Assembly (NCBI RefSeq): GCF_001625215.2
Contig: NC_030384.2
Span: forward strand, 44,488,390 to 44,552,389
Length of the DNA stretch: 64,000 nt
Direction: 5' to 3'
Source: Daucus carota subsp. sativus
Lineage: Eukaryota; Streptophyta; Magnoliopsida; Apiales; Apiaceae
The first letter of the stretch is position 1. Each line of letters begins with the position of its first letter. Below, piece by piece: positions 1-12,206 of this stretch. A program made the translations under genes and the position numbers. The notes beneath the pieces were generated by a model. It did no database searches. It saw nothing but the letters and a program-made list of their open reading frames with translations, and was not told the origin of the DNA.

Positions 1-1734
1 CTATGCTGAATCTGCTAGGTGAGTTGTGCTGAAGCCTGAATCAAATCCTGTGATTGATGGAACAGAAGCAAATTGTGACATTGCTTTCGTTTGCCAATCA
101 TGTGTATTGTGTGGCAATGATTATAACTGTAAGTCTGTAATGTTTGAACTTACAAATCCATATCCTTTATCATGTATTTTCAACGGTGATGACAAGAGCT
201 TCAAGAATCTCTCAAAATTGCTCATATTATTTGCGCATTACATCTGCTGTCTCCAAGCAAGTACCCCTGTTGTCTCCAAGCAAGTCCACCGACAAATTTT
301 TAGGTAAATGTCGTGTCTTGAAATGGTGATCATAATGCTGGTATGCCATAATGGGGCCGTTTGAGTAACCTTATTTATCATAAATAAGAGTTTATTTACG
401 GAGAGAAGTGCATGAAACCTACTTTTTTCTAAAATAAGCACTTATTTTTTAATCTAAAAACGAATATGAAATACCGTTCAAAAGAAGCAAAAGAAGTGTT
501 ATTATGTCGAGTATGTGAACACGAGATTACAATTAACTCATAAGACTACAAGATTCTGGATAGTCCCATGCATTCATATAGAGAATACAGTTATGTATTC
601 TATGACATGAAATTTAGATATATGCATGACCAACTCATAAGAAACAAATGCCCATCTTCATCAAAATCGTCAAACATTAATTTCATGCATATATCTAAAT
701 TTCATGTCATTATCAAATTACAAACAAATGCCCATCTTCATCAAAAATCGTCACAAACACAACTTCATCAAAATCATCAAATATCAAAATAATATAATAC
801 AAAAAATATCAAAACTGTCTCAGGTAATAATCAAACACTTAGACCGCAAGAATTTGAAGTACTAAGATATATAAGAGGCGAAAGAGATTACCATTCTATT
901 ATGAAGATGGGGAGAGAAGAATAACAACTACAATCAAGATTCACCTCTGAAATAATCTAAAATTTCGGTCAGTGAGTATCAACACGTCTCTGTAAAGAAA
1001 GATAAAAGAAGTAACAGAAGAATCAGAGATAAAACTCAAAGACAGACATAATAATCAACATTCAAAAGATATTAGATTCAAAAAAAATTAAAAATAAAAA
1101 GAGTGAGAGTGAGAGATACGACATAAACATCATCAACACGAAGAATGCAATCAAACACATCACAAAATAAAAAAAAAAAAAAAAAATCAGAATCGGACTA
1201 AATTAACATTCAGGTTACAAAGCAGATACAATATATCGAGAAATATATAGAACTTAGTGCAGAAGAAAGAGATGGAAAGCGAAAAGGGGGTGTTTGAATT
1301 TCAAATTAAACAAATTGGGGTTGGGTTGGGGTTTTGGGGGGGGGGGGGGTATGTGATGTATACGCCTCTGAGAAAATACCTATATTTGAAATATGAGGAA
1401 GGGAGCACGTGAGGTGTGTGTATGTAAGCATGTGGCATCAGTGGCACTCAAATGTGATAAAGCAAGGGGTAGGGACATCGGATGTAAAAAATCATCCATA
1501 AAACAATCAGCATTTATCTATTTATAGATTACAATAACTTGATTTAATAATGGTAACCTGAATAAATCATAACATAATATTCTCCAAACTGTTGTCGTTA
1601 AACAAAAACAGTTCAGGCGCAGTTTTAACGATTCCACAAGACCACTGAAATATGGCTGATACTAATTTACTAGCACTTCTAAGTCTAACTCTTCTTTTCT
1701 CCCTATAGACAAATATTTTTAAGAGATAACTATC
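1..1734. other. Intergenic, no gene recognised
   Basis: AT-rich sequence with no conserved open frame. It holds a perfect 26-bp inverted repeat (604-629 and 683-708) with an overlapping direct repeat beginning 'acaaatgcccatcttcatca' (646 and 723). G-rich tracts at 1308-1350 end in a long poly-G run. The stretch beginning 'ggggccgtttgagtaacc' near 353 resembles the ends of other small transposons in the window. The right part is presumably the 3' UTR and downstream flank of RPC9. Short frames at 26-307 and 568-792 have no recognisable protein and are treated as chance. Confidence 0.6.
604..708. repeat. Perfect 26-bp inverted repeat (hairpin)
   Basis: Bases 604-629 are the exact reverse complement of 683-708, separated by a 53-base loop. 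A direct repeat of about 29 bases (from 646 and from 723) overlaps the right arm. No transposase end or target duplication was recognised. It could be a rearranged MITE or a local inverted duplication. Confidence 0.75.
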
Positions 1735-3042
1735 TCAACTTGGCTGAGCACCATTCTCGGCCTCCTGAGTGACACCGTCGTTATTTTCAATTGGATTTGG
1801 TAATGGAAACACTTCTGCCACCATATCCACTAATTCATCAATATTTTCTCCAAATCGTCCATCACAATCTTCCACAATCTGCAAACAAATGCCAAATTTT
1901 ACATTCATATATAATGAACATTTAAATTTTTAATACCAGCATGATATCAAAACATTCAACCAGGTATATAAGTGGGCCTATGAAAATTGCACTTTTATTC
2001 AATTGATTCAAATTCATTCACTTGAATAATATACGTCAAGTAGTTCAGGTTGGGAATTTTTGCTGGACAAGATCCTTTCTACATCAAACATAAAGACTAA
2101 TAATAGATCCGCACACATTCAAGCATATGAGGGCTGTTTCTTGTATCTTATTTATTTTAGTAGGTGCTATTGTGTTTAGCTAGTCTGCTAGTGCACCAGT
2201 TTGTTGCTTAGGTAGCTGCCTGCCTTGTTGGCCACTCTACTAATTTTCAATTGACCTTTGCCCAGAAAAGGGTGCATTTTACTCAAGTACTCATCTACAG
2301 GAATTAAGTTTTTTAAAACGAAAGTTATTTGTTTATCTCCTACATACCATTTTGGTTCTCTGCTATATAACCTCCTCACAGCATTTCAGACAACCCAATG
2401 ATGTGCATACAAAAAGCAACTATACATATGGGCAAAACATTTTGCAATCATGAAGACCAGAGGTACTGGCATAACAAGAGAAAAAACAAATAAAAAAGTT
2501 ATCGGTCAATCGAGGGATCAACTAGAAAACTAAGGAAAATGTTTCAAATAGTAAGTTTACCGAGTCAAGTTCAACAACAGAAGAAGGTCTAATGTTAATG
2601 ACATTAATGATCTCAGCTTTTGCAAGTTTAAATTTCTCACTCCTTGAAATGAAATCAGTGATGCTCTCTTTTGTTTGATAGCGAGCCACACTTTGCTCCA
2701 AATAATCAAAAACCTGAATTAGATAATAAAAATTAATCAGCAATTCAATAATATAATACTTTTAGCAAAATTATATGAGAAATGTTTTAGTGAATATGCT
2801 AACCTTATATTCTGATGGTGCTACAGGAGCTATAACACGTGTTGCGTCTTTTCCAGCCCCCCTAGACCGCAGGAATTCAAGTACCTCAAAATTTGTAAGT
2901 GCCCCAGCATTGGCTTTTAATCTGAAAAATGTCCAAAAATACTTGATCACCACTAAAAGAACTGACAATAACTGTTAATGCTTAAAGCAAGTGCCAAAAG
3001 AATGACCAATAAGTCAAAAAGTTGAATTACATACATCTTCAT
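1735..3042 (-). CDS. RPC9: RNA polymerase III subunit RPC9 (Rpb4/CRCP family)
   Basis: RPC9 is the small stalk subunit of nuclear RNA polymerase III (Rpb4 family; animal CRCP); it pairs with RPC8 and acts in initiation. Four coding exons on the minus strand are 3035-3042 (8 nt, ATGAAGAT), 2804-2921, 2561-2713 and 1735-1878. All junctions are GT-AG and the frame closes to 140 residues, the usual size. Recognisable blocks are 'ANAGALTNFEVLEFLRSRGA' (about residues 5-24), 'VIAPVAPSEYK' before the second junction, 'KLAKAEIINVINIRPSSVVE' in exon 3 and an acidic C-terminus. The start sits in a micro-exon confirmed by frame continuity. A further 5' UTR exon ends near 4046, giving a leader intron of about 0.9 kb. 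Identification is by family memory; the exact exon 1 transcript start is inferred. Confidence 0.9.
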
Positions 3043-3118
3043 CAGGAATCCAAAAGTTGCCCTTTCAGTTCCTGGTTATCACACTTTATATGTAGAGAAG
3101 CAAGAGCAAGCTGCCCGC

Positions 3119-4160
3119 CTGCACCAAAATAAAAATTAGCAAATTGGGCGTCTTGAATGGAGTTACGCATTTTGCATATAGTATAAGTTAACCGTAAATT
3201 TATAATATAAACAATCAACTGAGAGATAGAGCAATTGTTATCCAGAGTTTCAATAAATGTCAATAGACATAAGGTAATACATTCATGATTCAACCCATCA
3301 TTCATGGACGCAAAAAAAAAAATCATCTCTCGTGGCCACCCTAACTATTAATTGTACTTAACCCACTAAAAAACTTATCCCAATTCTATATAATAAGTAA
3401 CATAGAAACTTGAATCCAACTATATATACTCCCCCCCAGATTCTTGAGATTATGCAGCCTTTAAGGATTTTATAACCTAGACTCTATAAGGATTTGGCTC
3501 TAAGAAGGCACAATAGAACGAAAAATATGAAGATAAAATATAGGCAAAGAACCACTATCATCTAGTAACAATCTCAATGAAGCAAACATTTAATGTCATT
3601 TTAACCTACCTCAATTAACTATCGTGTATTACATTGCTAATGCAATATCTATACCAAACAGACCAAATTATAAAAAGAGCAGCCAAAATTCACGAGATTA
3701 AGCACATGGACAAAAGACAAAAGTTTTACGGACACAGAAAGGTCAACTTATAGCTACTGCAATGAGCAAAAACAGCAAGTGTGTTCAACTGATGCCCTAG
3801 GAAAAGCAATTGCTATGCTAATGACAAATTTTGAAACAAAACACGGATAACTCCCATATTGATAAAAGACCTACTGATTAAGTCTTTGAGCACAAACACT
3901 CTATAACACATAGACTGGTTTTAGATCACTTCCAACACCCACAGTATACAAAAAGATCCTAAACATTACGATATCTGATTAACTAATTTTACTACTAATA
4001 AGAATTTAAAGGCTCAAAATCTTAGTCAAAACACAAAATACTTACCTCATACCACTGGATAGTTATTGAAAGCCTTTAGTCGACTGTATATTATATATAG
4101 AGAGAGGGGCAAGTAAGAACTCCGAAAGAAAACCGGGAAAAAAACCCTAGGGTTTTGAGC
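3119..4160 (-). promoter_or_regulatory. RPC9 leader intron and 5' leader with telo box
   Basis: A good acceptor (AG at 3119-3120) and donor (GTAAG reading leftward from 4045) bracket a leader intron. The leader exon above 4046 contains the 16-bp palindrome AAAACCCTAGGGTTTT at 4141-4156. That includes the AAACCCTA telo box common near the start sites of plant translation and polymerase-machinery genes. The transcription start itself is not visible. Confidence 0.55.
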
Positions 4161-5861
4161 TCTCTGTTTTATTCATATACGCACAACCAAATATTGAATC
4201 ACTAATATTCATATATATCAAAACTTTACATGTAAATTTGTAAATAAAGATGAAGATAGTGAATCTTGATTTCATTCCTTGTATTATTGTATACATCATT
4301 CCACGACTCAAATCCTAAAACAAATTGACCTTTATGAAGACACGGACAGCTGTGATTTGAAAAAATCATCGGACCGCCAACTCTACCCGTTCAGCATAAA
4401 CCCTAATTTTACCCCCAATTCAACGTAAATCCCAGATTGGAACCCTAATTTCGTTTGATAACTCTAATTTCGTTTGGTTTTATACTTGATACAAAGCAAC
4501 ATATGATTCACATAAAGTAACAAAATTCAAAATCCAATGGAGTGGCAGAAAAGGGCTCTAAACAAACCTGTATGTAGAGCCGAACGGAATGGCGGTGTGT
4601 TTGTGTTGGTTTGTTTTGGACGCACCGTGCTGAATAACCGCGGTCGTTCTGGACCCAACGTAGTAATTAAATTTCCGCGTATTCGATACAACGGAGCAGA
4701 AGCTGTTTGTTGCATAAACCTTGGCATTTGTCGGGCATCACTTGTAAGTATTTATATTATTAATTATTAATTATATTTCTTAATAATTTTTAGGTATTAT
4801 ATGTTTCAATAACTTTAATTTTTATCATAATCTTTTTTCTAGATAAAATTTTATAATAAACGTAATATGATTATTAAATTTATATTTATTTATTTTTTAA
4901 AATTAATACTATAAAAGCATTTTAATGTATTATTACTGTGAATTTTAGCTCTTCGTATGAAGAGATATTATTATCATATTTGTCAATTCTAATCGATCAA
5001 AGTTGGAATTTAACGGCTTTCATAAAAAAATATAAATAATAGAGATATAACTAAATTATAAATTATATTGATATTTACGTAAAATAGTATATTATGGTAT
5101 AAATAAATTATAATTTAATAATTGAGATGTTGTATATTTTATTCAGTATTGTAAAAAGTAAAAGCATAATTCAAACTTAGTCAATAAAATCGTGAAATAA
5201 GGATTCACCAAAAATTAACTTGATTGCTTATAAATTAGTCAAATAATTAAATAAATAATCAGATATTTCATCAACCCGAATATGAATTAATTGGATTAAG
5301 TATCAATTTTTGGGAGGCGCCGCCATCCAACAACCACGCAACAATATCAAAATCGTGACAAATAATGAGGACTCAATTTGACTTCCATAACGAGGCAAAA
5401 AAACCCACCAAACTACATTACATGGATTAATCGGATTAATCATCAATTTTTAGGAGTCAACTCTATCCAACAACCACGCATCAATACCAAAATCAGACTC
5501 GTCACAAGACGGTTTCAAAACAGTAGTACAACTAACAAATAAAAAGTCATTACTAGATTGGAACAAGCTCATCTTCATTGAATAGTTTGAGAATCGATCT
5601 TAAAAAAATCAAAATAATTTTATATTTAAGATGAACGTTTTCTAACATGCACAATATTAGGCAGCTCAAATTATTTTTTCAAAAATATTTTCAAATGGAC
5701 GACTTATCAATTTCATCGATTATATTGGTGAGGTTGATGTAAGTTAAGAAAAATTCACATGCTTCGATATTCAGCGATTTGTTTTAAAAATAAAATATTG
5801 CCAACCTTACATATTCTTTACTAGGGTATCACTGTTCAAAATGCAGCTTAACTGACTTACT
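4161..5861. other. Intergenic; possible minus-strand mini-exon at 4527-4727
   Basis: Mostly AT-rich. The exception is 4527-4727 (-), a 66-codon frame starting MPRFMQQTASAP. It is rich in Arg/Ser/Thr with few acids, like a mitochondrial presequence, and contains a possible donor (CAG|GTTTGT) near 4568. No downstream exon could be joined, so it is only a candidate. 5293-5340 and 5432-5480 are diverged direct copies about 139 bp apart (shared 'ccatccaacaaccacgca'-like block). Confidence 0.4.
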
Positions 5862-6662
5862 GAGTGCCTGTTCGGATACCGGAAATAAGTGCTTTTTTCA
5901 TAATACGGCGGTTTCTACTTTTCTTGACTGATTTGTATAAAAAGCTAAAGAGCACTTATAAAAAAAAAAGTTTAATTATCAGGTTGGTCACTGAAGTGGG
6001 TTTAATGTATCAAGTCGGTCACTGAACTCAAAACGGTATCAAGATGGTCACTAAAGTCACCATAAAAATCAAACAAGTATCTTGAAATATGAGTTCAAGC
6101 AGTAAAAACATTATTTATAAAGTTTTACACATTATTTTAAATGTTACCACAACCAACTAAAAGGTCATGACTTCTAGTATTCAAAATAATATATTTATAT
6201 TTTATCAAGTTTATTTATTATTTATATTTTATTATATAGTTATTTCTTTGTTTTAATTAAAAATAAATAATAAATAAACTTAATAAAATTTAAATATATT
6301 ATTATAAATATTAGAAGTCATAACTTTTTACTTGATTTTGGTAACATTAAAAAATAATATGTACAACTTCATAAATAATATTTTTACGGCTTGAACTCAT
6401 ATTTCAAGGTACTTATTTGATATTTATGACCACTTCAGTGATCATCGTGATACCGTTTTGAGTTCAGTGACTAACTTGATATATTAAGTCCACTTCAGTG
6501 ACCAACTAGATAATTAACCCTAAAAAAAACTGGGAGTGCTAATATTTCTTTCATAACTTATACTTTTTTTCCGAGCATTTCAATCACTTGTGGGTCTTAA
6601 CTTGTTTCTCACTTTTACTTTAGATAAGAAGCATTTATTTTAAACCCAGCAAAACGGCCTCT
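5862..6662. mobile_element. Degenerate TIR element containing the foldback
   Basis: The left end (5862 on: gagtgcctgttcgg, then aaataagtgcttt) and the reverse complement of the right end (to 6662: gaggccgttttgc, then aaataaatgcttc) resemble each other as imperfect terminal inverted repeats. Similar 'gccgttt... aataagtgc' words occur near 353-450. This suggests an old non-autonomous DNA transposon into which the foldback at 5970-6519 inserted. No clear target duplication is seen. Confidence 0.35.
5970..6519. mobile_element. Long foldback (inverted-repeat) element
   Basis: Two arms of roughly 250 bp are inverted copies. The left arm reads 'ttggtcactgaagtggg... ggtcactgaactcaaaacgg... tgagttcaagc' and the right arm carries the complement in reverse order, ending 'cacttcagtgaccaac'. 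The centre is AT-rich. It is a MITE or Mutator-like foldback with no coding capacity. Runs of A on both sides could be a TAAAAAAAA duplication but are too low in complexity to prove it. Confidence 0.75.
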
Positions 6663-6689
6663 AAATTACACATGTCAGAAAAATTGTTG

Positions 6690-6785
6690 ATTACACACGC
6701 ACACGTGGGGAGTCGAACTCCCGACCTCCCGCAAGGGGGTACAAGAGCTCTACCACCACACCAACACCTGGTGGTGGTATGTTCA
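6690..6785 (-). mobile_element. tRNA-derived SINE head
   Basis: Reading the minus strand, TGGTGTGGTGG (6753-6763) fits a Pol III A box with one mismatch. AGTTCGACTCC (6709-6719) fits a B box with one mismatch, and the two lie about 34 bp apart. The whole resembles plant Au-type SINEs. It cannot be a functional tRNA: there is no matching acceptor stem. It ends about 180 bp upstream of the CTPA3 start codon, so it sits in that gene's promoter or leader. Confidence 0.6.
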
Positions 6786-6957
6786 AACATTTTGAGGTCC
6801 TGCTGATACTTTGAATCGTGGACGCATCTCTGACACTCCATTGCCACAAAAGATTCATGTGGGTCCACCAAAATATGAACACAACAGCAGCCATAAACCT
6901 TAAAAACAACTAATGTAAGAAAAAATTCACCCATACAGTACAGAATCTCCAAGGAAA

Positions 6958-9900
6958 ATGGAAAAACTCTGCAACAGCTTCGATCTTAACTCACCGCATA
7001 TTTCCCCAATTCCAACTAAGTTCCCGACAAGACCCACTTCATCACTTACTTATACTCATATCTCTTGCTCAAATCGTGGTAAACACCATAAATGTATTGT
7101 ACTAAAAAAGATTACTACAGCCAAGAATTATTCAGGTTCACAACTTGATAAGACTGGAGATTCTGTTGGGTTGAATCATGGTTTTATAAAGGGTATTGGG
7201 AGAGGACTTGTTGGATTTGCTGCTGCTTTAGCTGTTTGTGTTGATTCTCCAGCTTTAGCTCAGTCCTTAACTGTTGCATTCCCTGTTTCTCCTGCTCACG
7301 AGGTACTCAATCAATTGGGCTTTCTCGATTTTGTGCTATTTCAACTTATATAATTGTAATTTGTTAAGATTTATTTGTTGGGGTAGGTAAATACAGTGCA
7401 GAGAACTCTTGTGGAGGCTTGGAGTTTGATTAGGGAGACCTTTGTCGATCCTACTTTTAATCATCAAGGTGAATTTAAATGATTTCATCGATTGATTCTT
7501 GTTATTTCGTTATGAGATATTTGAGAGGAAAGGTTGTACATGTTTAGCAGGCAAGTTGTGGTTGAGATAATTCAAGATTTTTGGTTTTGTAGATTGGGAT
7601 ATGAAGCTACAACAAACAATGGTTGAAATGTTCCCTCTTAAATCAGCTGATGCTGCTTATAATAAGATCAGTGGGATGCTTGCTACCCTCGGGGACCCCT
7701 TTACACGAATTATTAGTCCTAAGGTCCCTTCTTTTTAGAGTTTCTACATCCTTATGAATTTTATATGCATGCTGTTTCTTTTTGCCGCCATTGTGCAAAA
7801 AGCCTTTTTTTGTGCACTTTGTCTGTCAATTATTGGAGATGAATTTATTTTATGCATATTGTTTTATCACCCATTTGGCCATTCCTAACAATCCGAGCTC
7901 AGTTGTTATAAAAGCTACTTCTTTGTTATGTTTTTCATTTCCGCTAAAGTGATTCTGACCTGCAGGAGTACCAAAGTTTCAGAATTGGTAGTGATGGTAA
8001 TTTACGTGGAGTTGGTCTATTCATAAATGTCAATCCAAAGACAGGGAATCTGGTTTGTGAATTAATCTCTAATTTGCAAATTATAACTATATTCTAGTTG
8101 CATGGAACAATTTATAAAATTTTGAGTTGCCAAGAGTAGTACTAGTAATAACTAATAATTATAAAATCGTGTACTGGGTAATAATTTCTGTATTCATAGT
8201 GAATATTTCAAGCATTATGCAGGTCGTTATGTCATGCGTAGAGGGTAGCCCAGCAGATCGTGCTGGCATACTTGAAGGAGATGAGTTAATGGAAATTAAT
8301 GGTATGTTAATGTTCAACTCTTACATTTCAGTCTGGAACTCAAAGGTGGATGTCTAAGTAGCATGTATTATGTAAAATCTTTCCCTCTAACAAAAACTGC
8401 TAATTTAATATATTCAGAACTTATTTCAAATCTTCCTCAGTCCTCACAGGAATAAATCTTTTATTAATGGAGTTACTAGACCATCATATCGCATGATTTC
8501 TTTTGTTCCAACAATTTGTATAAGCCTCCAGGTGCCTTCTTGAATAGGCCATCATTTGTTAAATTTGAGAACAAATATAAGGCTATGTTTGTTTCCAAGG
8601 ACTAGAATCTCCAGATTTCAAGAAATGCATCTTAAACTCATTTAATTATACTTTAAGCCTTAAAATATCCCTAATTTCTATATTGATCACTTTCTAGTTC
8701 ATATTGGTAAGTATTTTAGCCACGTTTCCCGGCTTAAATCATGCAAAGGGAACAAATAAGGATATGATATAGCGAAAAAATGGAGCGAATAAGACAATAG
8801 TCTGGGAATTATTAACCATAAGAACGACATAGTCTAAATCGACACTTGAAATTAGTGTTGTATTTTCTGAACATATTTCTGACTCACTATAATTGCGAGA
8901 CATGATTGTGGTCGAGCTGCTTTGCAAGACATGATAGCGGTCAAGCTACTTTAAATATCAGTACTGTCATGTTGCTAAGAGCTTTTGAATGTATTTTTTA
9001 TATATATAAATGATCAAGAAGGTATATATCTTGAAATTATCAAATACTACAGAATATACTAGTATAGGTTCCTCTTTTCCCTTTATACCTGTCTAAAAGT
9101 AAGGATTGGATCGTATAAACAGCTTAATATAATCACCTAACAAAAAGAATTGGAGATAATGATGCAATCTAGAAATCTTTTGGAAATGAAGGCAAAAGAG
9201 AAAGAAAGAAAGTAGTATGTCAAGGCTCTCAAAGATCAATAGCCGACAACAAGGACCGCTAGAATCAGGCATCTTGGTGTATGTGCTTTTAGTGCTTTTT
9301 TATCCATGCGAGTAGTTTATGGTAGAAGAGACACTTTCCAGGTACTATATTACACAAGCTAACCATCTTGTATGATCTTCCTGGGACTTAAGGAGAGAGG
9401 CTTGATGGTATCAGCAGCGAAGGAGCCGCACAGAAGCTCAGAGGGAAAGTTGGGACATCTGTTACAGTAAAAGTTCGCAGGGTAAAATCGCAATCCATTA
9501 CAAGCAATCCATATAATGTTTTTTTATAGTTCAAGAATGTGAAATAAATTCGAAGACAGATTTTCTAAATGGTTTTTCAGAAATCAGCATCTTGTTTGTG
9601 TTGTGATTTCTAATACATGAAAATTAATGAACCAGAAGGGTACATTATATCGACACATTTCACATTTGGTTATTATTAGTTAACTATTACTGGTCTAACA
9701 AATGTAGCTTTGTTTTAGTTAGTGAGCTCTTACAAATCAATTCATATAATTTCATATGTATCTTGGCAGAACCTTTAGATGTCACACAAGTTCTGCATGA
9801 CTTACAATTTTTTTTTTGAAAAAGTCATCCAATGTGAATGATAATATGGTTATGATTTACACCAAAAATTGCTCTAATTAGTATTGTGGTGATTCTGTTT

Positions 9901-11702
9901 TTTTCCTACAGGGCTCTAAATCAGGAGGTGGTGATAATTTGAGAGAGGTAGTGCTTATTAGCTTTTGTCGAGTATTTTGTAGTCTAGAATTTTATAGGAT
10001 TTTTCAATACAGTGTCATATTGAAGCATGTGTCGTTTGTGAAGGTAAATCTACCTCGCGAGTTTATAAAGCTTTCCCCTATATCTAGTGCTGTCATTCCT
10101 CACAAAACTCCTGACGGCCGTCTGTCAAAGACTGGTTATGTGAAGTTGCTAGCCTTCTCTCAGGTACTTATGGTTGGTATATATCTTATTGGCAATTACT
10201 TAGAAGCTTTATTACAAACATAAAAGCAGTGTAAGTGTTTATTAAACTCTGCAATCAACTCAGATTCTTACTTTTTAAATGACAGACTGCTGCTTCTGAT
10301 ATGGAAAGTGCAGTTACTGAGTTGGAGAATCAGGGAGTACAATCATACATACTCGATCTTCGCAACAACCCGGCAAGTTTCTCATTTTTAAATTGCTTCT
10401 ATTTTCTTTTACCGAACTATTTCTCTGAATTATTCGTAATTCTATTCTTATACAAGTTAGTTTGCAGGGAGGTCTAGTAAAAGCAGGCCTTGATGTTGCG
10501 CAGATATGGCTGGATGGTGATGAGACTCTTGTGAACACTATTGATAGGGATGGAAATATGTTACCTATCAACATGGTCAATGGGCATGCTAAAACACATG
10601 ATCCACTTGTTGTACTTGTAAGTTTGGTGCATTCTATATTTTTCTTTTTCAAAGCATATCCCAGCCTCTACGTGTTGAGCTGCTCCGATAACAAGTTATG
10701 CGAATTGACGTCAATATGTAGCCCTTTCTGTAATTTATATGGCGCAGAGCAGTAATAAATAATAAACGTCTTCACAGAAAAGCTGATAAACTAAAACTTT
10801 CTGTTCATATTTTCAATACAAAAAGTGAAGTTATTGTTTCTACAAATTCTTGTGTTCTTCATTTTCTTCTTTTTAATCGTGAAACAGGTAAATGAGGGCA
10901 GTGCTAGCGCGAGTGAAATCCTTGCAGGTGCACTGCATGATAATGGCAGAGCTAAACTTGTAGGACATAGAACCTTTGGGAAAGGAAAAATTCAGGTAAA
11001 GTTCTTCCCTGTCAGACATGGCATACATTGTATTAACTTTGTAGATGAAAATGGTGGCATGTATTTTTATTACAAGAGTCATCAAGCTCTTGCAGAAAAC
11101 TTTCCTGAAAACTGTCATTGATTTTTCTAAAACATGCATATATGGTTGGCATCACAAGCAAGAAATGTAGACTATAAATTAGAAAGGACAAAAACAGAAT
11201 TTGATGTAACGAAAGTCGAAATATGCAGAAAAGTTTAGTTTTTTTTTAATTGAAAAAAAAAAAGGCCATCCCAATTGCCCCATATAGCTTTTGCCAAATG
11301 CCAGCATGAGCACCAGTAAGTTTGATTCTATTTGCTTCATGGATAGTAGTCTTACCACACAGCAGGAGAAAATAAATACTTAAATCACATTGAATTTTTT
11401 TCCCACTTTTCTTTTGACTTAATCCTTATGATCACCATATAATTACTGGAATGCAGAGTGTTACAGAATTGGATGATGGATCAGCTTTATTCATAACAGT
11501 TGCAAAGTATTTGTCACCGGCACTTCATGACATTGATCAAGTAGGTATAGCACCTGATGTTCAGTGCAGCGCGGAGATGCTAAACTCTCCTAGAGAGTCT
11601 TTTATGAAAAATAAGAGTAGCACATCTTTGGAAGCAGATTCTTGTATCATGGTGGCAGAGCATGAACTAGAAGTTCAAGAATCCAAAGGTTCTGCCTCTT
11701 GA
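6958..11702 (+). CDS. CTPA3: Chloroplast C-terminal processing peptidase, CTPA3-like
   Basis: Serine protease of the S41 (Tsp/CtpA) family; relatives mature the D1 protein of photosystem II in the thylakoid lumen. Twelve exons: 6958-7302, 7387-7468, 7593-7723, 7966-8052, 8223-8301, 9393-9481, 9912-9947, 10044-10163, 10286-10372, 10468-10617, 10888-10995, 11457-11702; 519 residues. The N-terminus is Ser/Thr-rich (transit peptide), followed by a hydrophobic stretch (about 78-97) and an ALA site at 99-101, as for lumen targeting. A PDZ-like region spans about 187-275. The catalytic dyad is Ser409 (in EGSASASEI) and Lys434 (in FGKGKIQ), 25 residues apart as in E. coli Tsp. The intron after exon 9 begins GC instead of GT. 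CTPA3, rather than CTPA1/2, is my reading from remembered sequence and is less sure than the family. Confidence 0.9.
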
Positions 11703-11920
11703 ACAAATATTCTTTTGCCCTTCTACTCAGTCATAGTTTTGACTTGTATATAAATGTGTATAAAAATTTGAAATTCGACCATCGTGTGCAAAAAAAAAGA
11801 AGAAAAAAGAATAGAAGTGAATTTATTGAAACATTAGCAATAAAGAACATCAAGTACAAAAGTCGTTTAAAACAATAATTAAAAGCAATAGTTGTACATG
11901 TTTTGGGTGATTCTCGCTTC

Positions 11921-12097
11921 TCAGTGCCTCAAGAGACCACAGAGAGAGATGAGCAGAGAAGTTCCGATGAACATGGTTGACACCGGGAGTGCAAACGAGG
12001 CGCCAACATCAGGTGAAGGTGCAGGGGCCAGCTGAGCTGAAACGGCAACAGCACTGGAGACAATGGCTAACATGATGATGCTGATAAGATGAGCCAT
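11921..12097 (-). CDS. Arabinogalactan peptide (AG-peptide) 1
   Basis: Single-exon, 58 residues. An N-terminal hydrophobic signal ends near AVSA; a tiny mature core QLAPAPSPDVGAS follows, with Ala-Pro/Ser-Pro repeats that plants hydroxylate and decorate with arabinogalactan. A C-terminal hydrophobic tail (about 37-55) then matches a GPI-anchor signal. The predicted product is a cell-surface or wall proteoglycan peptide. It is the first of three related genes on the same strand (see 13306 and 16009), sharing APAPSPD and a tail such as LPVST..GTSL. The start codon is the first ATG downstream of a TATA box at about 12197-12206. It resembles the AGP23/AGP12-15 class; I cannot assign an orthologue. 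Confidence 0.85.
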   Translation of the reverse strand: MAHLISIIMLAIVSSAVAVSAQLAPAPSPDVGASFALPVSTMFIGTSLLISLCGLLRH

Positions 12098-12196
12098 ATT
12101 AGATTGATGAATTGTAAATGTGAGAGATTATGTGCTATGTTTCTCTGCAGCAGGGATCAATCTGATGAAGGATATGATTGTTTGGCGAGGATTGTG

Positions 12197-12206
12197 TGTA
12201 TTTATA
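12197..12206 (-). promoter_or_regulatory. TATA box of AG-peptide 1
   Basis: Minus strand reads CTATAAATACAC about 100 bp upstream of the ATG at 12097, the expected place for a plant TATA box. The same word occurs before AG-peptide 3. Confidence 0.6.

Noticed and set aside
6690..6785. A tRNA gene on the minus strand
   Set aside because: A and B boxes are present, but the acceptor and anticodon stems do not pair; it fits a tRNA-derived SINE better.
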